From Terriglobales bacterium (GTDB taxonomy: Bacteria; Acidobacteriota; Terriglobia; Terriglobales; Acidobacteriaceae), in contig DASTZZ010000019.1 of NCBI GenBank assembly GCA_035764005.1, positions 62,001 through 126,000 on the forward strand: 64,000 nt of DNA. The letters run 5' to 3'. Shown here piece after piece: positions 18,251 through 26,582 of this stretch. Positions within the stretch are counted from its first letter, which is position 1; every line of letters begins with the position of its first letter. The notes beneath the pieces were generated by a model. It made no database searches. It worked only from the letters and a program-made list of their open reading frames with translations, and was not told the origin of the DNA. The position numbers and the translations under genes were made by a program.

Positions 18251-18586
18251 TTGAGCAAACCTTCCGATCTGGTTCAGGGCACGCTTGATCTGCTGCTACT
18301 GAAGATCCTGGCACTCGAACCGCTACATGGCTGGGCAATCAGCCAGCGACTCACGCAAATTTCCGGCGATGTACTTCAGGTAAGTGATGGATCGCTTTAT
18401 CCGGCACTGCACAAGCTGGAGCAGGAAGGCTGGATCAAGTCGGAATGGAAGCCAAGCGAGAATAACCGTCGCGCCAAGTTCTATTCCCTAACTCGGCTCG
18501 GCCGCCATCAGCTCGAGAAAGAGACTGCCAACTGGAACCGGCTCTCATCGGCGATATCGCACGTCATCCAGCTTCGGGAGGCCTGA
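18251..18586 (+). CDS. PadR family transcriptional regulator
   Basis: A 111-residue short PadR protein with the family pattern: VQGTLDLLLLKILALEPLHGW, the SDGSLYPALHKLEQEGW recognition element and NNRRAKFYSLT wing. It is clearly a paralogue of the PadR at 3.5 kb. The TTG start is preceded by GAGGAG about eight to nine bases upstream. Its stop and the next ATG are separated by one base, so it is translationally coupled to an ADOP permease that it presumably controls. Confidence 0.92.
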   Translation: MSKPSDLVQGTLDLLLLKILALEPLHGWAISQRLTQISGDVLQVSDGSLYPALHKLEQEGWIKSEWKPSENNRRAKFYSLTRLGRHQLEKETANWNRLSSAISHVIQLREA

Positions 18587-18587
18587 A

Positions 18588-21347
18588 ATGGGACTGGAAC
18601 ACTGGCTGTACAAGCTACCGCTGCGGCTGCGGTCACTGTTGCGCCGCTCCAGAGTTGAGCAGGAGCTGCGCGAGGAGTTTGAGTATCACCTTGAGCGCAA
18701 GATCGAGTACCTCAAGGCGCAAGGCATGCCTGCAACCGAGGCGCGCAACCAGGCATTGCGAGCGATGAGGGGCATGGAGCAGCAGAAGGAAAAATGCCGC
18801 GAGGCGCGCGGCGTGAACTGGATCGAAGACCTCATCACGGATATGCGCTACGCCTTGCGCACGTTCCGGAAGCATCCATCACTTGCGCTGGTCATCACCA
18901 TCTCACTTGCGCTCGGCATCGGCGCAAATACAGCAATCTTCAGTCTGATCAATGCCGTGAGTCTGAAGATGCTGCCGGTACAGGAACCCGCACGGCTCAT
19001 GCTTTTGAGCTGGTCTGCGAAGGACTGGCCTGGGATGTTCCTCAACAACCTCGAAGGGAATGGTGGAAAAGACGTCGGCGATGTCGTGTCTAGCAACTCA
19101 TTTGCTTCGGATGACTACGCCCAGTTCAAGAAACAGAACGACGTCTTCGAGCAAACCTTTTCTTTCGCCGCAAACGACCATAACGTAAACGTCGCCGTGA
19201 GCGGCAACTCCGAATCGGCGCACCTGCAGGCGGTGTCGGGAAATTTTTTTACTGGTCTTGGAGTCACTCCCTTTGGGGGACGAATGTTGCTGCCCAGCGA
19301 CGACTCCAACTCTCCCTCGCCCGTCGCGGTCGTCTCCTATGATTTTTGGCGCAAGCACTTCAGCGACGATAACAGCGTTGATGGCAAGACGATTACGATG
19401 AATGGCCAGGCGTTAACGATTCTGGGTGTAGCTCCTCCAGAATTCTTCGGCATTCTTCCGGGCAATCCGGTTGATATTTACATTCCGTTGAGTCTCTATC
19501 GAGACGAGTGGACACGCATCTACGACGACAATCTCGATTCGCCCAAGACTTGGTGGCTGCAGGTGATCGGGCGATTGAAACCAGGAATCAGTGAACAGGC
19601 TGCGCGCTCAGAATTACAGGTAATCTTCGATCGGACGCTCAGAGCGCGAGCGCAGACAACAGCGAGCACGGCAATTCCCAAAATAGGACTTACTCCGGCT
19701 GGCCGCGGATTAAATGATCTGCGGCGCCGATTCTCCACCTCGCTGCTCCTGCTCATGGGCATGGTCGGCCTGGTCTTGCTGGTTGCCTGCGCGAATGTCG
19801 CCGGCTTGCTCATGGCTCGGGCTTCGGCGCGTCAAAAGGAAATCGCGGTACGCCTGAGTCTCGGCGCCTCGCGCGGACGGATCGTCCGTCAGCTTCTGGC
19901 CGAAAGCGTCCTGCTGGCCCTTGCTGGTGGAATCGCCGGATTGGTGGTTTCTGCCTGGGCGAGTTCCGCTTTGGTACGCCTGCTCGGCTCCGGACGAAAT
20001 CCGCTCAACCTCTCTGCTGGAATCGACTGGCATGTCCTGGCCTTTACTGCGGCCGTTTCCATCCTCTGCGGAATTGTCTTCGGACTGATGCCTGCGCTAG
20101 CGGCCACGCGTGTAAGTGTCGCTCCGACACTCAAGGAAACGGGGAGGCAGTCTTCATCAGCTGGAAGTAAGCTCCCAATTGGGAAAACTCTCGTCAGCGG
20201 ACAGGTAGCACTTTCCCTATTGCTGCTCGTCGGCTCCGGACTGCTGCTGCGCACGCTGAATCGGCTGCAGCATGTGAGCCTTGGTTTCGATCAGAATGCG
20301 CTGCTCACCTTCGAGGTTCGCCCTGGACTCAACGGATACAAAGACCATCGCCTGATCGACTATTACCAGGAATTGCAACTCCGTCTGCAATCCCTTGCCG
20401 GCGTGCGCTCCGTTACGCTTACTCAACATGGACCAATCGACTCCGGATACAGCAACGACACACCGGAAATTCCCGGCTACACAGCTCCCGGACAGCCGGT
20501 GGACGTATATCAGCACATGGTTGGTCCAGATTACTTTGCGACTCTCAATGTGCCCATCCTCCTCGGCAGAGCGATCGGCGAGCAAGACATGCCCACCGCT
20601 CCGAAGGCACTTGTCGTGAATGAAACGCTTGTGCGCAAATATTTTCACGGCGACAATCCCCTTGGTAAACACCTAGTTTATGGGCGCGCCGGGAAGCTCG
20701 TTCCGTTTGAAATAGTCGGCGTCGCCGGCGACGTGAAGTATGGCAACCTTCGCAAGGATCCGCCGCCAACCGCCTACTGGTCGTATCAGCAGGCCAGGCT
20801 GATCTCCCCGCAGATGGTCTTCCTGGTCCGCACTGAGGGAAACCCACAGTCCATTGAGAACTCAGTGCGGCAAGTGTGTCTCGACCTTGATAGAGGCGTC
20901 CCGGTCGTGCGCATGAAGACAGAAGAAGATGTGGTCGAAGGTTCCCTGCTGCTGGAGCGAACCTTCGCGCTCCTAAGCGGCGCGTTTGCCGGGCTGGCTC
21001 TCTTACTGGCATGCGTAGGACTCTACGGCACGATCGGCTATTCAGTAACGCAAAGAACCGCAGAGATCGGCGTGCGCATGGCACTGGGCGCGGAGCGGGG
21101 ACGCATCCTGCTCATGGTCCTGGCGGAGGTCTCGCTTCTCGTGATTGCGGGAATCGCATTCGGCCTTCCGCTGGCTTGGATGGCGGCCAGGCTGCTGAGC
21201 CATCAGCTCTACGAACTTTCACCGCACGATCCTCTGACCATAGGCGGAGCAGTTGCCGCAATCATCGCGATTACATTGCTCGCCGGTTATGCCCCAGCAA
21301 GACGCGCGGCAAAAGTCGATCCGATGGTGGCGCTGAGATATGAGTAG
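18588..21347 (+). CDS. ADOP-type ABC transporter permease (MacB/FtsX, duplicated)
   Basis: A 919-residue inner-membrane permease, the third ADOP in the window. It has a helical prefix (VEQELREEFEYHLERKIEYL), a first membrane helix around residues 100-122 (LALVITISLALGIGANTAIF), a MacB-like periplasmic domain, and FtsX helices near 385-480 with RQKEIAVRLSLGASRGRI. The repeated second half ends in TAEIGVRMALGAERGRI and a final PARRAAKVDPMVALRYE. It differs most from the other two in the periplasmic domain, which has a longer insert near residue 150-175. No ATPase gene is adjacent. Confidence 0.92.
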   Translation: MGLEHWLYKLPLRLRSLLRRSRVEQELREEFEYHLERKIEYLKAQGMPATEARNQALRAMRGMEQQKEKCREARGVNWIEDLITDMRYALRTFRKHPSLALVITISLALGIGANTAIFSLINAVSLKMLPVQEPARLMLLSWSAKDWPGMFLNNLEGNGGKDVGDVVSSNSFASDDYAQFKKQNDVFEQTFSFAANDHNVNVAVSGNSESAHLQAVSGNFFTGLGVTPFGGRMLLPSDDSNSPSPVAVVSYDFWRKHFSDDNSVDGKTITMNGQALTILGVAPPEFFGILPGNPVDIYIPLSLYRDEWTRIYDDNLDSPKTWWLQVIGRLKPGISEQAARSELQVIFDRTLRARAQTTASTAIPKIGLTPAGRGLNDLRRRFSTSLLLLMGMVGLVLLVACANVAGLLMARASARQKEIAVRLSLGASRGRIVRQLLAESVLLALAGGIAGLVVSAWASSALVRLLGSGRNPLNLSAGIDWHVLAFTAAVSILCGIVFGLMPALAATRVSVAPTLKETGRQSSSAGSKLPIGKTLVSGQVALSLLLLVGSGLLLRTLNRLQHVSLGFDQNALLTFEVRPGLNGYKDHRLIDYYQELQLRLQSLAGVRSVTLTQHGPIDSGYSNDTPEIPGYTAPGQPVDVYQHMVGPDYFATLNVPILLGRAIGEQDMPTAPKALVVNETLVRKYFHGDNPLGKHLVYGRAGKLVPFEIVGVAGDVKYGNLRKDPPPTAYWSYQQARLISPQMVFLVRTEGNPQSIENSVRQVCLDLDRGVPVVRMKTEEDVVEGSLLLERTFALLSGAFAGLALLLACVGLYGTIGYSVTQRTAEIGVRMALGAERGRILLMVLAEVSLLVIAGIAFGLPLAWMAARLLSHQLYELSPHDPLTIGGAVAAIIAITLLAGYAPARRAAKVDPMVALRYE

Positions 21348-21509
21348 AAAAAGACCCGCTTGAGGTCGGCCGCCTCATTCATAGTGCTGTTCGACTAGCG
21401 GCTCTGCGTGCCCAATGAGCGTCCGCGAGTTAGAAATTATCAATTTCGCGAACGAGCACTCTGAATTTGTCTGATATGATTTCGACCGAAATTCAACACT
21501 CTACGGGCC

Positions 21510-22013
21510 ATGGGACTCTCTTCTTCTTCTGCTACGTTTCCTGGCGAAGCTGCGCTAATTCTGTTTTGGGATCGTCCGCGCCTTTGTAGCGACGAAAGCG
21601 GAAGCACTCCTCCCAGTCCGGAACAGAGGCACAAGGAGCATCGGGAAGATCGCAAAACCGGCGGTCGGCGGGTCCTGCTGATCGGCAAATTCCGCGAGCT
21701 GGCGCTTTATCGCGCCGAGGTCCTGCGCATGCACGGATTCCGGGTGAGCACTCCAGCTACTGTGGCAGCGGCCATGGAGGCCATCCGGCGACGAGAGTTC
21801 GACATCGTGGTGCTCAGCTACACTCTCGCCAGCGACGTGGTAGAAGAACTTGCCGAGCAAGTCCGGCAGTATTGTCCAAGCTGCCCGCTGATCGCCATCT
21901 CAGACACCCGCAGCATCGATAGGAAGATCTTCCCCGACGCGACCGCTTTTGCCCAAGACGGTCCGGCCGCTTTGATAGCAGCTCTGCACCGCGTTTCTCG
22001 CGATGTAAACTGA
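21510..22013 (+). CDS. receiver-like (pseudo-receiver) protein
   Basis: A 167-residue protein. Residues from about 54 to 160 follow the receiver-domain pattern: RRVLLIGKFRELALYRAEVLRMHGF as strand 1/helix 1, FDIVVLSYTL as strand 3 and CPLIAIS as strand 4. The phosphorylated aspartate expected at the end of strand 3 is serine, and the N-terminal acidic pair is replaced by Gly-Lys. It therefore cannot be phosphorylated normally. The first 50 residues are of odd composition, and EQRHKEHREDRK resembles translated repeat DNA. The true start may lie further in. The partner is unknown. Confidence 0.5.
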   Translation: MGLSSSSATFPGEAALILFWDRPRLCSDESGSTPPSPEQRHKEHREDRKTGGRRVLLIGKFRELALYRAEVLRMHGFRVSTPATVAAAMEAIRRREFDIVVLSYTLASDVVEELAEQVRQYCPSCPLIAISDTRSIDRKIFPDATAFAQDGPAALIAALHRVSRDVN

Positions 22014-22026
22014 CGGGCAAGCGTCG

Positions 22027-22266
22027 GTGGGAAAACGGTTTCTCACGTACAATTTCGGCGTGGACCAGCCGGTAAAGATTCACATCGAACGCATTCAGCG
22101 GCAGATTGGAGAATTGACGGCGGAGCTTCCGGCTGAATCTGAGCCCATAGCGCGCCAGGAAGCCGAATCTCTCATTCGCTCGCTTCGCCTCGCTCTCGCC
22201 CACTTTGAACTTGCTTTGCAAATCGAACAAGAGGTTCAGCGCGCCCGGAGCAAAGCAAAAGGTTAA
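22027..22266 (+). CDS. small helical protein of unknown function
   Basis: A 79-residue protein, mostly alpha-helical with heptad-like spacing (IHIERIQRQIGELTAEL ... IRSLRLALAHFELALQIEQEVQRA), soluble and charged. It starts 13 bases after the pseudo-receiver gene on the same strand and may be co-transcribed. GTG at 22027 is used; GTG at 22060 is equally possible, and neither has a strong ribosome binding site. No family recognised. Confidence 0.5.
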   Translation: MGKRFLTYNFGVDQPVKIHIERIQRQIGELTAELPAESEPIARQEAESLIRSLRLALAHFELALQIEQEVQRARSKAKG

Positions 22267-22386
22267 CAGCGACTTATTCTGGAGCTTTGCCTCGCTTTTT
22301 ACGTGAACTTCTGCTTTTTGCGTGCCGTTGGCGGCCGGACCCAGGCGCAAAGCATCCACTCTTGAAATGGCAAGATCACAATCCTG

Positions 22387-22518
22387 ATGGTGGAACCAGA
22401 GCCGCAACGAAGCGCTCTCGGTTCGCAAGCTGGTGGTAGAGACAGCGAAATTCAATGTCACTACTCCTACAGCACGAAAGAAGCAGACGAGTTGCTGCGC
22501 AAGGAAGCATCGCAATGA
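22387..22518 (+). CDS. possible 43-residue small protein
   Basis: An ATG-TGA frame in the 382-base gap before the BNR gene. The C-terminal part (YSYSTKEADELLRKEASQ) has plausible protein composition, but no ribosome binding site is evident. It may be a remnant of a larger gene. The rest of the gap (22267-22648) shows nothing else. Confidence 0.25.
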   Translation: MVEPEPQRSALGSQAGGRDSEIQCHYSYSTKEADELLRKEASQ

Positions 22519-22648
22519 CGGTCGTCTATAACTTCAACTCTATAAACTATCCCCACTGAGCCGCTGATTCCTCCAACCTGCAGACCTTGCGCATTGGAGC
22601 CGAGTTGTGGTCAGATGCTTCCCCGATTCTTACGCGAGGGGAGTCTCT

Positions 22649-24136
22649 ATGAGTGCTTCAAAATGGCACGTTTCCACATTTATAGCTCTATTTGCCTTAA
22701 CGGCAATGGGACAGACCAACACGCCGAATAACCCGACCTGGTGGAACAAATACCAGTATCTCTCGACGCATTCCGCAAATGGGAATGCTGGACCGAGTAA
22801 TTCCGCGTCGGTCGGAGCAAACGTTGACGTCTCGAACGAGTGCGGACCGCAAAGCGAGACTTTCATCACTGTGAATACCAGCAAGACGAAGAACCTTGCC
22901 GGCGGATCGAACGAGATCTTTCGTCTTCCCATGCGGGCCTACGCCAGCTTCGACGGCGGCTCCTCCTGGACCGGCGCCGATGCGCCGCTCCCGCCGGCTA
23001 AAGGCGCCAACGGCGTCGACTTCGGCTCCGATCCCAGTCTGGTGTTCGATACTCAGGGAAATCTCTTCTACAGCTACATCGTTGTTTTCTTCGGCGGAGG
23101 CAACGGCATCAACGGCACAGAGATGGCGGTCGCGAAATCGACCGATGGCGGCAGGAGCTTCCCGGGTGCAACGTTCTTCAGCTTCTCCGGCGGCAGCGAT
23201 CATTTCAACGATAAACCGATGATCACCGCCGATCGCAATCCTCGCAGCCCATTTCGGGACAACATCTATGTCGCCTGGGATGCGGCCAGTGGCGGATCCA
23301 CCGGAGGCGGGATCCGAGTCGCAACGTCTACCGATCACGGCGCCAGCTTCACCGTAACGCGGGCCGACGATCCTTCAGGACCGGGCAGATCGATTGGAGC
23401 GGTGCCATTCGTCGGTCCGAATGGCGAGCTCTACGTAGCCTGGAATGATTACGCCGCAAACGCAATCATGTTCAATCGTTCGTTCGACGGAGGTGCGACC
23501 TGGGGCACTCCGGTCGTCGTCTCGACCAAGACGCTTCCCTTCGACATCGCGATTCCAGCGATCTCATTCCGCGGCGCACTGCTCTATCCTGCATGCGATA
23601 CCGACCGCAGTGGAGGCAAACAGAATGGACGACTCTACTGCACCTGGATGGACCTCACGCCGGGCGGTGTAACCGATATCTTCGCTTCGTTCTCAGACGA
23701 CAATGGCGCGACGTGGGCTCCGCGGCAGGCGGTAACCGATCCCTTAGGTTTCGCAGTCGATCGCTTCTATCCCTGGCTCTCAGTTGATCCAACGAATGGC
23801 GCCGTGAACATCTCGTTCTACGACACGCGGAACGACATCACGGGCGCGCGTTACATGACAGACGTTTACTTCACGCAATCGACGGATGGAGGATCTACGT
23901 GGCGTCAGCCGAATACCCGTGTTTCGTCAGCCAGCTCGAACGAGCATGATTGCAATGGCGTGGTTCCATGTTCGGCAATCGATTACGGGAACCAGTACGG
24001 CGACTACACGGGCCTGGTTTCCTACAACGGCGTCTCTCACCCAATTTGGACCGACAGCCGCAACAATCAGCAGCCTGCAACCGGCTGCCGCACAAATCAA
24101 TTAATGGAGGAGGTCTTCACCGCCGGAGTCCGTTAA
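22649..24136 (+). CDS. secreted BNR-repeat (sialidase-like beta-propeller) protein
   Basis: A 495-residue exported protein with signal peptide at about 1-22 (WHVSTFIALFALTAMGQ). Asp-box (BNR) motifs recur along the chain: SFDGGSSWTG, STDGGRSF, STDHGASF, SFDGGATWG, SDDNGATWA and STDGGSTWR. They indicate a six-bladed sialidase/neuraminidase-type propeller. The arginine triad and Tyr/Glu pair of true sialidases cannot be confidently placed, so sialidase activity is not claimed. Two Cys pairs near the C-terminus (NEHDCNGVVPCSA) could form disulfides. The ATG at 22649 is preferred because GAGGGGAG precedes it. Confidence 0.8.
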   Translation: MSASKWHVSTFIALFALTAMGQTNTPNNPTWWNKYQYLSTHSANGNAGPSNSASVGANVDVSNECGPQSETFITVNTSKTKNLAGGSNEIFRLPMRAYASFDGGSSWTGADAPLPPAKGANGVDFGSDPSLVFDTQGNLFYSYIVVFFGGGNGINGTEMAVAKSTDGGRSFPGATFFSFSGGSDHFNDKPMITADRNPRSPFRDNIYVAWDAASGGSTGGGIRVATSTDHGASFTVTRADDPSGPGRSIGAVPFVGPNGELYVAWNDYAANAIMFNRSFDGGATWGTPVVVSTKTLPFDIAIPAISFRGALLYPACDTDRSGGKQNGRLYCTWMDLTPGGVTDIFASFSDDNGATWAPRQAVTDPLGFAVDRFYPWLSVDPTNGAVNISFYDTRNDITGARYMTDVYFTQSTDGGSTWRQPNTRVSSASSNEHDCNGVVPCSAIDYGNQYGDYTGLVSYNGVSHPIWTDSRNNQQPATGCRTNQLMEEVFTAGVR

Positions 24137-24152
24137 CCTGCCGAAGAACTGA

Positions 24153-24204
24153 AAGAGAGGGTGTGCATTTTCTATTCCCAAAATAGGAATGCCTGCCCTC
24201 TCTT
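24153..24204. terminator. long hairpin between convergent genes
   Basis: AAGAGAGGG (24153-24161) pairs with CCCTCTCTT (24196-24204), GCATT (24165-24169) with AATGC (24188-24192), and CTATT (24172-24176) with AATAG (24182-24186). The loop is CCCAA. It sits between the convergent BNR and PilZ genes and should terminate transcription from both sides, though a long T-run is missing. Confidence 0.7.
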
Positions 24205-24237
24205 CACCCTTCTCGAACATCTTTGTGCGCCGATCTT

Positions 24238-24555
24238 CTACTCCTGCCAATCTGCCGGCGGCAGTGAGATACCCCAGATGTTTTGCGGAGTATCAAGTCC
24301 AATGCCGAATTCTAAGGGGCGCTCGCGACTGGCAAACACAACGCGAGCATCGGCTGATTTTCCCGTAAGCTGCACATGGACGCTGATTCGCGCTCCCAGC
24401 TCGAGTCGGCTCGTCGTTCTTACTAAGGCTCCGTGCAAGTTCACAACGATAGTTTCGCCGTCGCATGACAATCCTGTGGCGTGGACCTCGATGCGCACCC
24501 GGATCGGAACGCGCGTGCTTCGCCGAAGATCTTTGCGGCGATCAGCGTTTCCCAT
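24238..24555 (-). CDS. PilZ domain protein
   Basis: A 105-residue single-domain protein with the PilZ layout: basic N-terminal RRKDLRRSTRVPI (an RxxxR-like cyclic-di-GMP binding motif) followed by strands RIEVHATGLS, ETIVVNLHGALVRT, ARISVHVQLTG and FGIGLDTPQ. The second motif, usually D/N-x-S-x-x-G, reads NLHGA here and is degenerate, so binding is uncertain. It overlaps the upstream hypothetical gene by 14 bases. Confidence 0.7.
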   Translation of the reverse strand: MGNADRRKDLRRSTRVPIRVRIEVHATGLSCDGETIVVNLHGALVRTTSRLELGARISVHVQLTGKSADARVVFASRERPLEFGIGLDTPQNIWGISLPPADWQE

Positions 24556-24817
24556 TCACGTCGCTGGATTGATCGTCGAGTTGAGTAGAGTCGTCATCGG
24601 GGTGGTCAGTGATTTCTTGATCGCGCAGGGCTTGCTCGCCGAGAGTCATCCAGTGCCGCATCTTCGCATTTTCAGGACGTCGCCGGTCAGGCGCGCTCGT
24701 AGGCCAATACTGGCTTATCTGCGGTTGTTTAGGATGTGACTCCCAGATTTCCACTTTTTGAGAGTTCTCGTCCGTTGGAGGATTCTTGGAGAGTGGATCG
24801 GAGTTGTCACTGGCCAT
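24542..24817 (-). CDS. small acidic hypothetical protein
   Basis: A 91-residue hydrophilic protein from the ATG at 24817; the frame stays open to 24898. It is rich in Asp, Ser, Pro and Gln with no membrane segment or motif (MASDNSDPLSKNPP ... MTLGEQALRDQEITDHPDDD). It overlaps the PilZ gene by 14 bases, which suggests co-transcription. Composition hints at a disordered protein. No family recognised. Confidence 0.4.
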   Translation of the reverse strand: MASDNSDPLSKNPPTDENSQKVEIWESHPKQPQISQYWPTSAPDRRRPENAKMRHWMTLGEQALRDQEITDHPDDDSTQLDDQSSDVNGKR

Positions 24818-25008
24818 GACCCTATGATGCCAGAAACCGCTGGCGTCGTCGCACATATTGATAAGCAACCTTCGATGGGACTCCTCACCCGAACTCATGC
24901 ACGCCTGCGGGAATGCTAACGGGAGAGTTATTGCCGGAGCAGAAAGGCGGCGGAATTTGTTCGCGCAGCCCTATCCAAGGCTAACAGTCATCGCCATTAG
25001 GATTCGCC

Positions 25009-25343
25009 TCACGCCGAAACCGTGGCAGCCTTTTCAACGGCAGGCATGGCCGTTTTTTCCTGCTTGGGCTCGCGATAGAAGATGTACGGTAAGACCTCAA
25101 AAAGCCTGAGCACCAGCAATGCAGCCATAAATACCCTGTGGAGATACCCAAAATGGAACTGGCGACCCAGATGGCTGCGGCGGCAATCACGAGAACACCG
25201 AATTGCAGCTTGAGGCCGAGCAGCTCGCGCGGCTTCTTGCAAGTGACCTCGCCGATCTGAGGCTCGGGTAATGCTTCGAGATTTGCGGGAGCTGCTGTGG
25301 ATGACTTGTCAGTCCGGAGTTGTTGAATTTTGGAAATCGCCAT
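25009..25343 (-). pseudogene. small membrane protein gene with apparent frameshift
   Basis: The minus-strand frame from 25343 gives a soluble start and one hydrophobic helix (LQFGVLVIAAAAIWVASSILG), then turns into non-protein-like sequence (HCWCSGFLRSYRTSS). From about 25135 the neighbouring frame, ending at 25009, supplies a second hydrophobic helix (VFMAALLVLRLFEVLPYIFY) and a plausible charged tail ending in KAATVSA. Joined by one indel near 25125-25150, the two halves make a two-helix protein of about 110 residues. It is either a real frameshift or a sequencing error. Function unknown. Confidence 0.55.
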
Positions 25344-25449
25344 GGGAGGTGAGTTATCGTTCAGCTACTCTCGCAACTGTGCCCTAGTCACTCCGGATTA
25401 CGACGCGATTCTTCTCGGCGCTGCTCGATCTAAATTCTAAACTTGGGAA

Positions 25450-26340
25450 ATGCGTTCCGTTCCCCTTTTGGTATTAAAGGCTGCCTTTTTGGGCACACTT
25501 TCCGTGGTGATTGTCGGATGTGGCGGCACGACCTTCACGTCAGGCAATGGCACGACGGCCGTTACTGCGCCTGCGATTGCATCGAATTCCGCGCCCGCCG
25601 GCTCGACTAATTCCTCTGCGTCCAATCCAGGATCTTCAGGCTCAACTGCCCCACCGCCGAGTTCCTCAAGTCCGACTTCAAATCCAGCTCCGAGCCCAGC
25701 GCCTGGTCAGACGGGCACGACCATCAGCGGAATCGAGCAGATGTCCGGCTGGGATTCGTGTGACACCTGCGCGGGAGGTGGCACGATAGCGTACTCGATG
25801 ACGCCGGGACTCAGCTATCCTCAGCCTGCCACCACGCAGTTCTCGCTGGGCCAAGGAACGCCGTGGGCGAATGCGCTGTGGTGGAAACGATTGGGTAACG
25901 ATCCGAATCCCTCGCACTTCGTTCTCACTCTCGACGAATACATCGAAAATCCCAGCGCGTCATTTGGGATTGAGTATGAGGCGAATCAACTTGTGGATGG
26001 CCAATGGTACGATTTCGCGACTCAATGCTCGTTCGGATATGGCATCTGGCAACTGTGGGACCCGGCCAATCAGAAGTGGGTTCCCACTTCGGTACCATGC
26101 TTGCGGCCTGCCCCTTCAACTCATACGCAGATCCGACTGGAGTTTCAACGTAGCAACGGCCACGTGCTGTTTGTCTCGATTGGGACCAACGGAAATATCG
26201 TGCCGGTAAACATGGCATTCAATCCCCAACTGTTAAACGGGCTCAGCGGCGATTTCGGTGTACACATTCAACTCAACGCTAATGCCAATCCCGATCCCTA
26301 TTCAGTGTGGGTGCATGATATGGCGCTGAATTACTGGTGA
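25450..26340 (+). CDS. lipoprotein with Ser/Pro linker and unknown beta domain
   Basis: A 296-residue exported lipoprotein. The signal (LLVLKAAFLGTLSVVIVGC) ends in a lipobox cysteine at residue 24. A low-complexity Ser/Ala/Pro/Thr linker runs to about residue 93. The rest is a globular domain rich in Trp, Tyr and aromatic strands (SGWDSCDTCAGGG, NALWWKRLG, FGIEYEANQLVDGQWYDF) and ends in WVHDMALNYW. Five Cys in the mature domain may pair. The composition recalls lectin or carbohydrate-binding folds but no family is recognised. Confidence 0.7.
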   Translation: MRSVPLLVLKAAFLGTLSVVIVGCGGTTFTSGNGTTAVTAPAIASNSAPAGSTNSSASNPGSSGSTAPPPSSSSPTSNPAPSPAPGQTGTTISGIEQMSGWDSCDTCAGGGTIAYSMTPGLSYPQPATTQFSLGQGTPWANALWWKRLGNDPNPSHFVLTLDEYIENPSASFGIEYEANQLVDGQWYDFATQCSFGYGIWQLWDPANQKWVPTSVPCLRPAPSTHTQIRLEFQRSNGHVLFVSIGTNGNIVPVNMAFNPQLLNGLSGDFGVHIQLNANANPDPYSVWVHDMALNYW

Positions 26341-26582
26341 GGAGCTCTGTGGCGGCTCAGCTTCTAGGCTGCTGAGCTTCTCAGCTTCCGAGTTCCAGGC
26401 AAAATAGGAGTACTTGTGCATCGTTAGATAAAAGCCTGGCGGGATCCATCAATTCGGCACCCGATTCATCCGGTGAACTTGTCAGCTTTGGTGCCAGATT
26501 TCTAAATTTGAAGGGAAACACCGCAAGCAGCCGCTCCATCCAAATCTGCAGAATCCCCAACATTCCCTTCGGAGCGGTTTCC

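Noticed and set aside
21814-22515. 233-residue minus-strand frame
   Set aside because: Overlaps the pseudo-receiver and small helical gene; no motif, signal or ribosome binding site.
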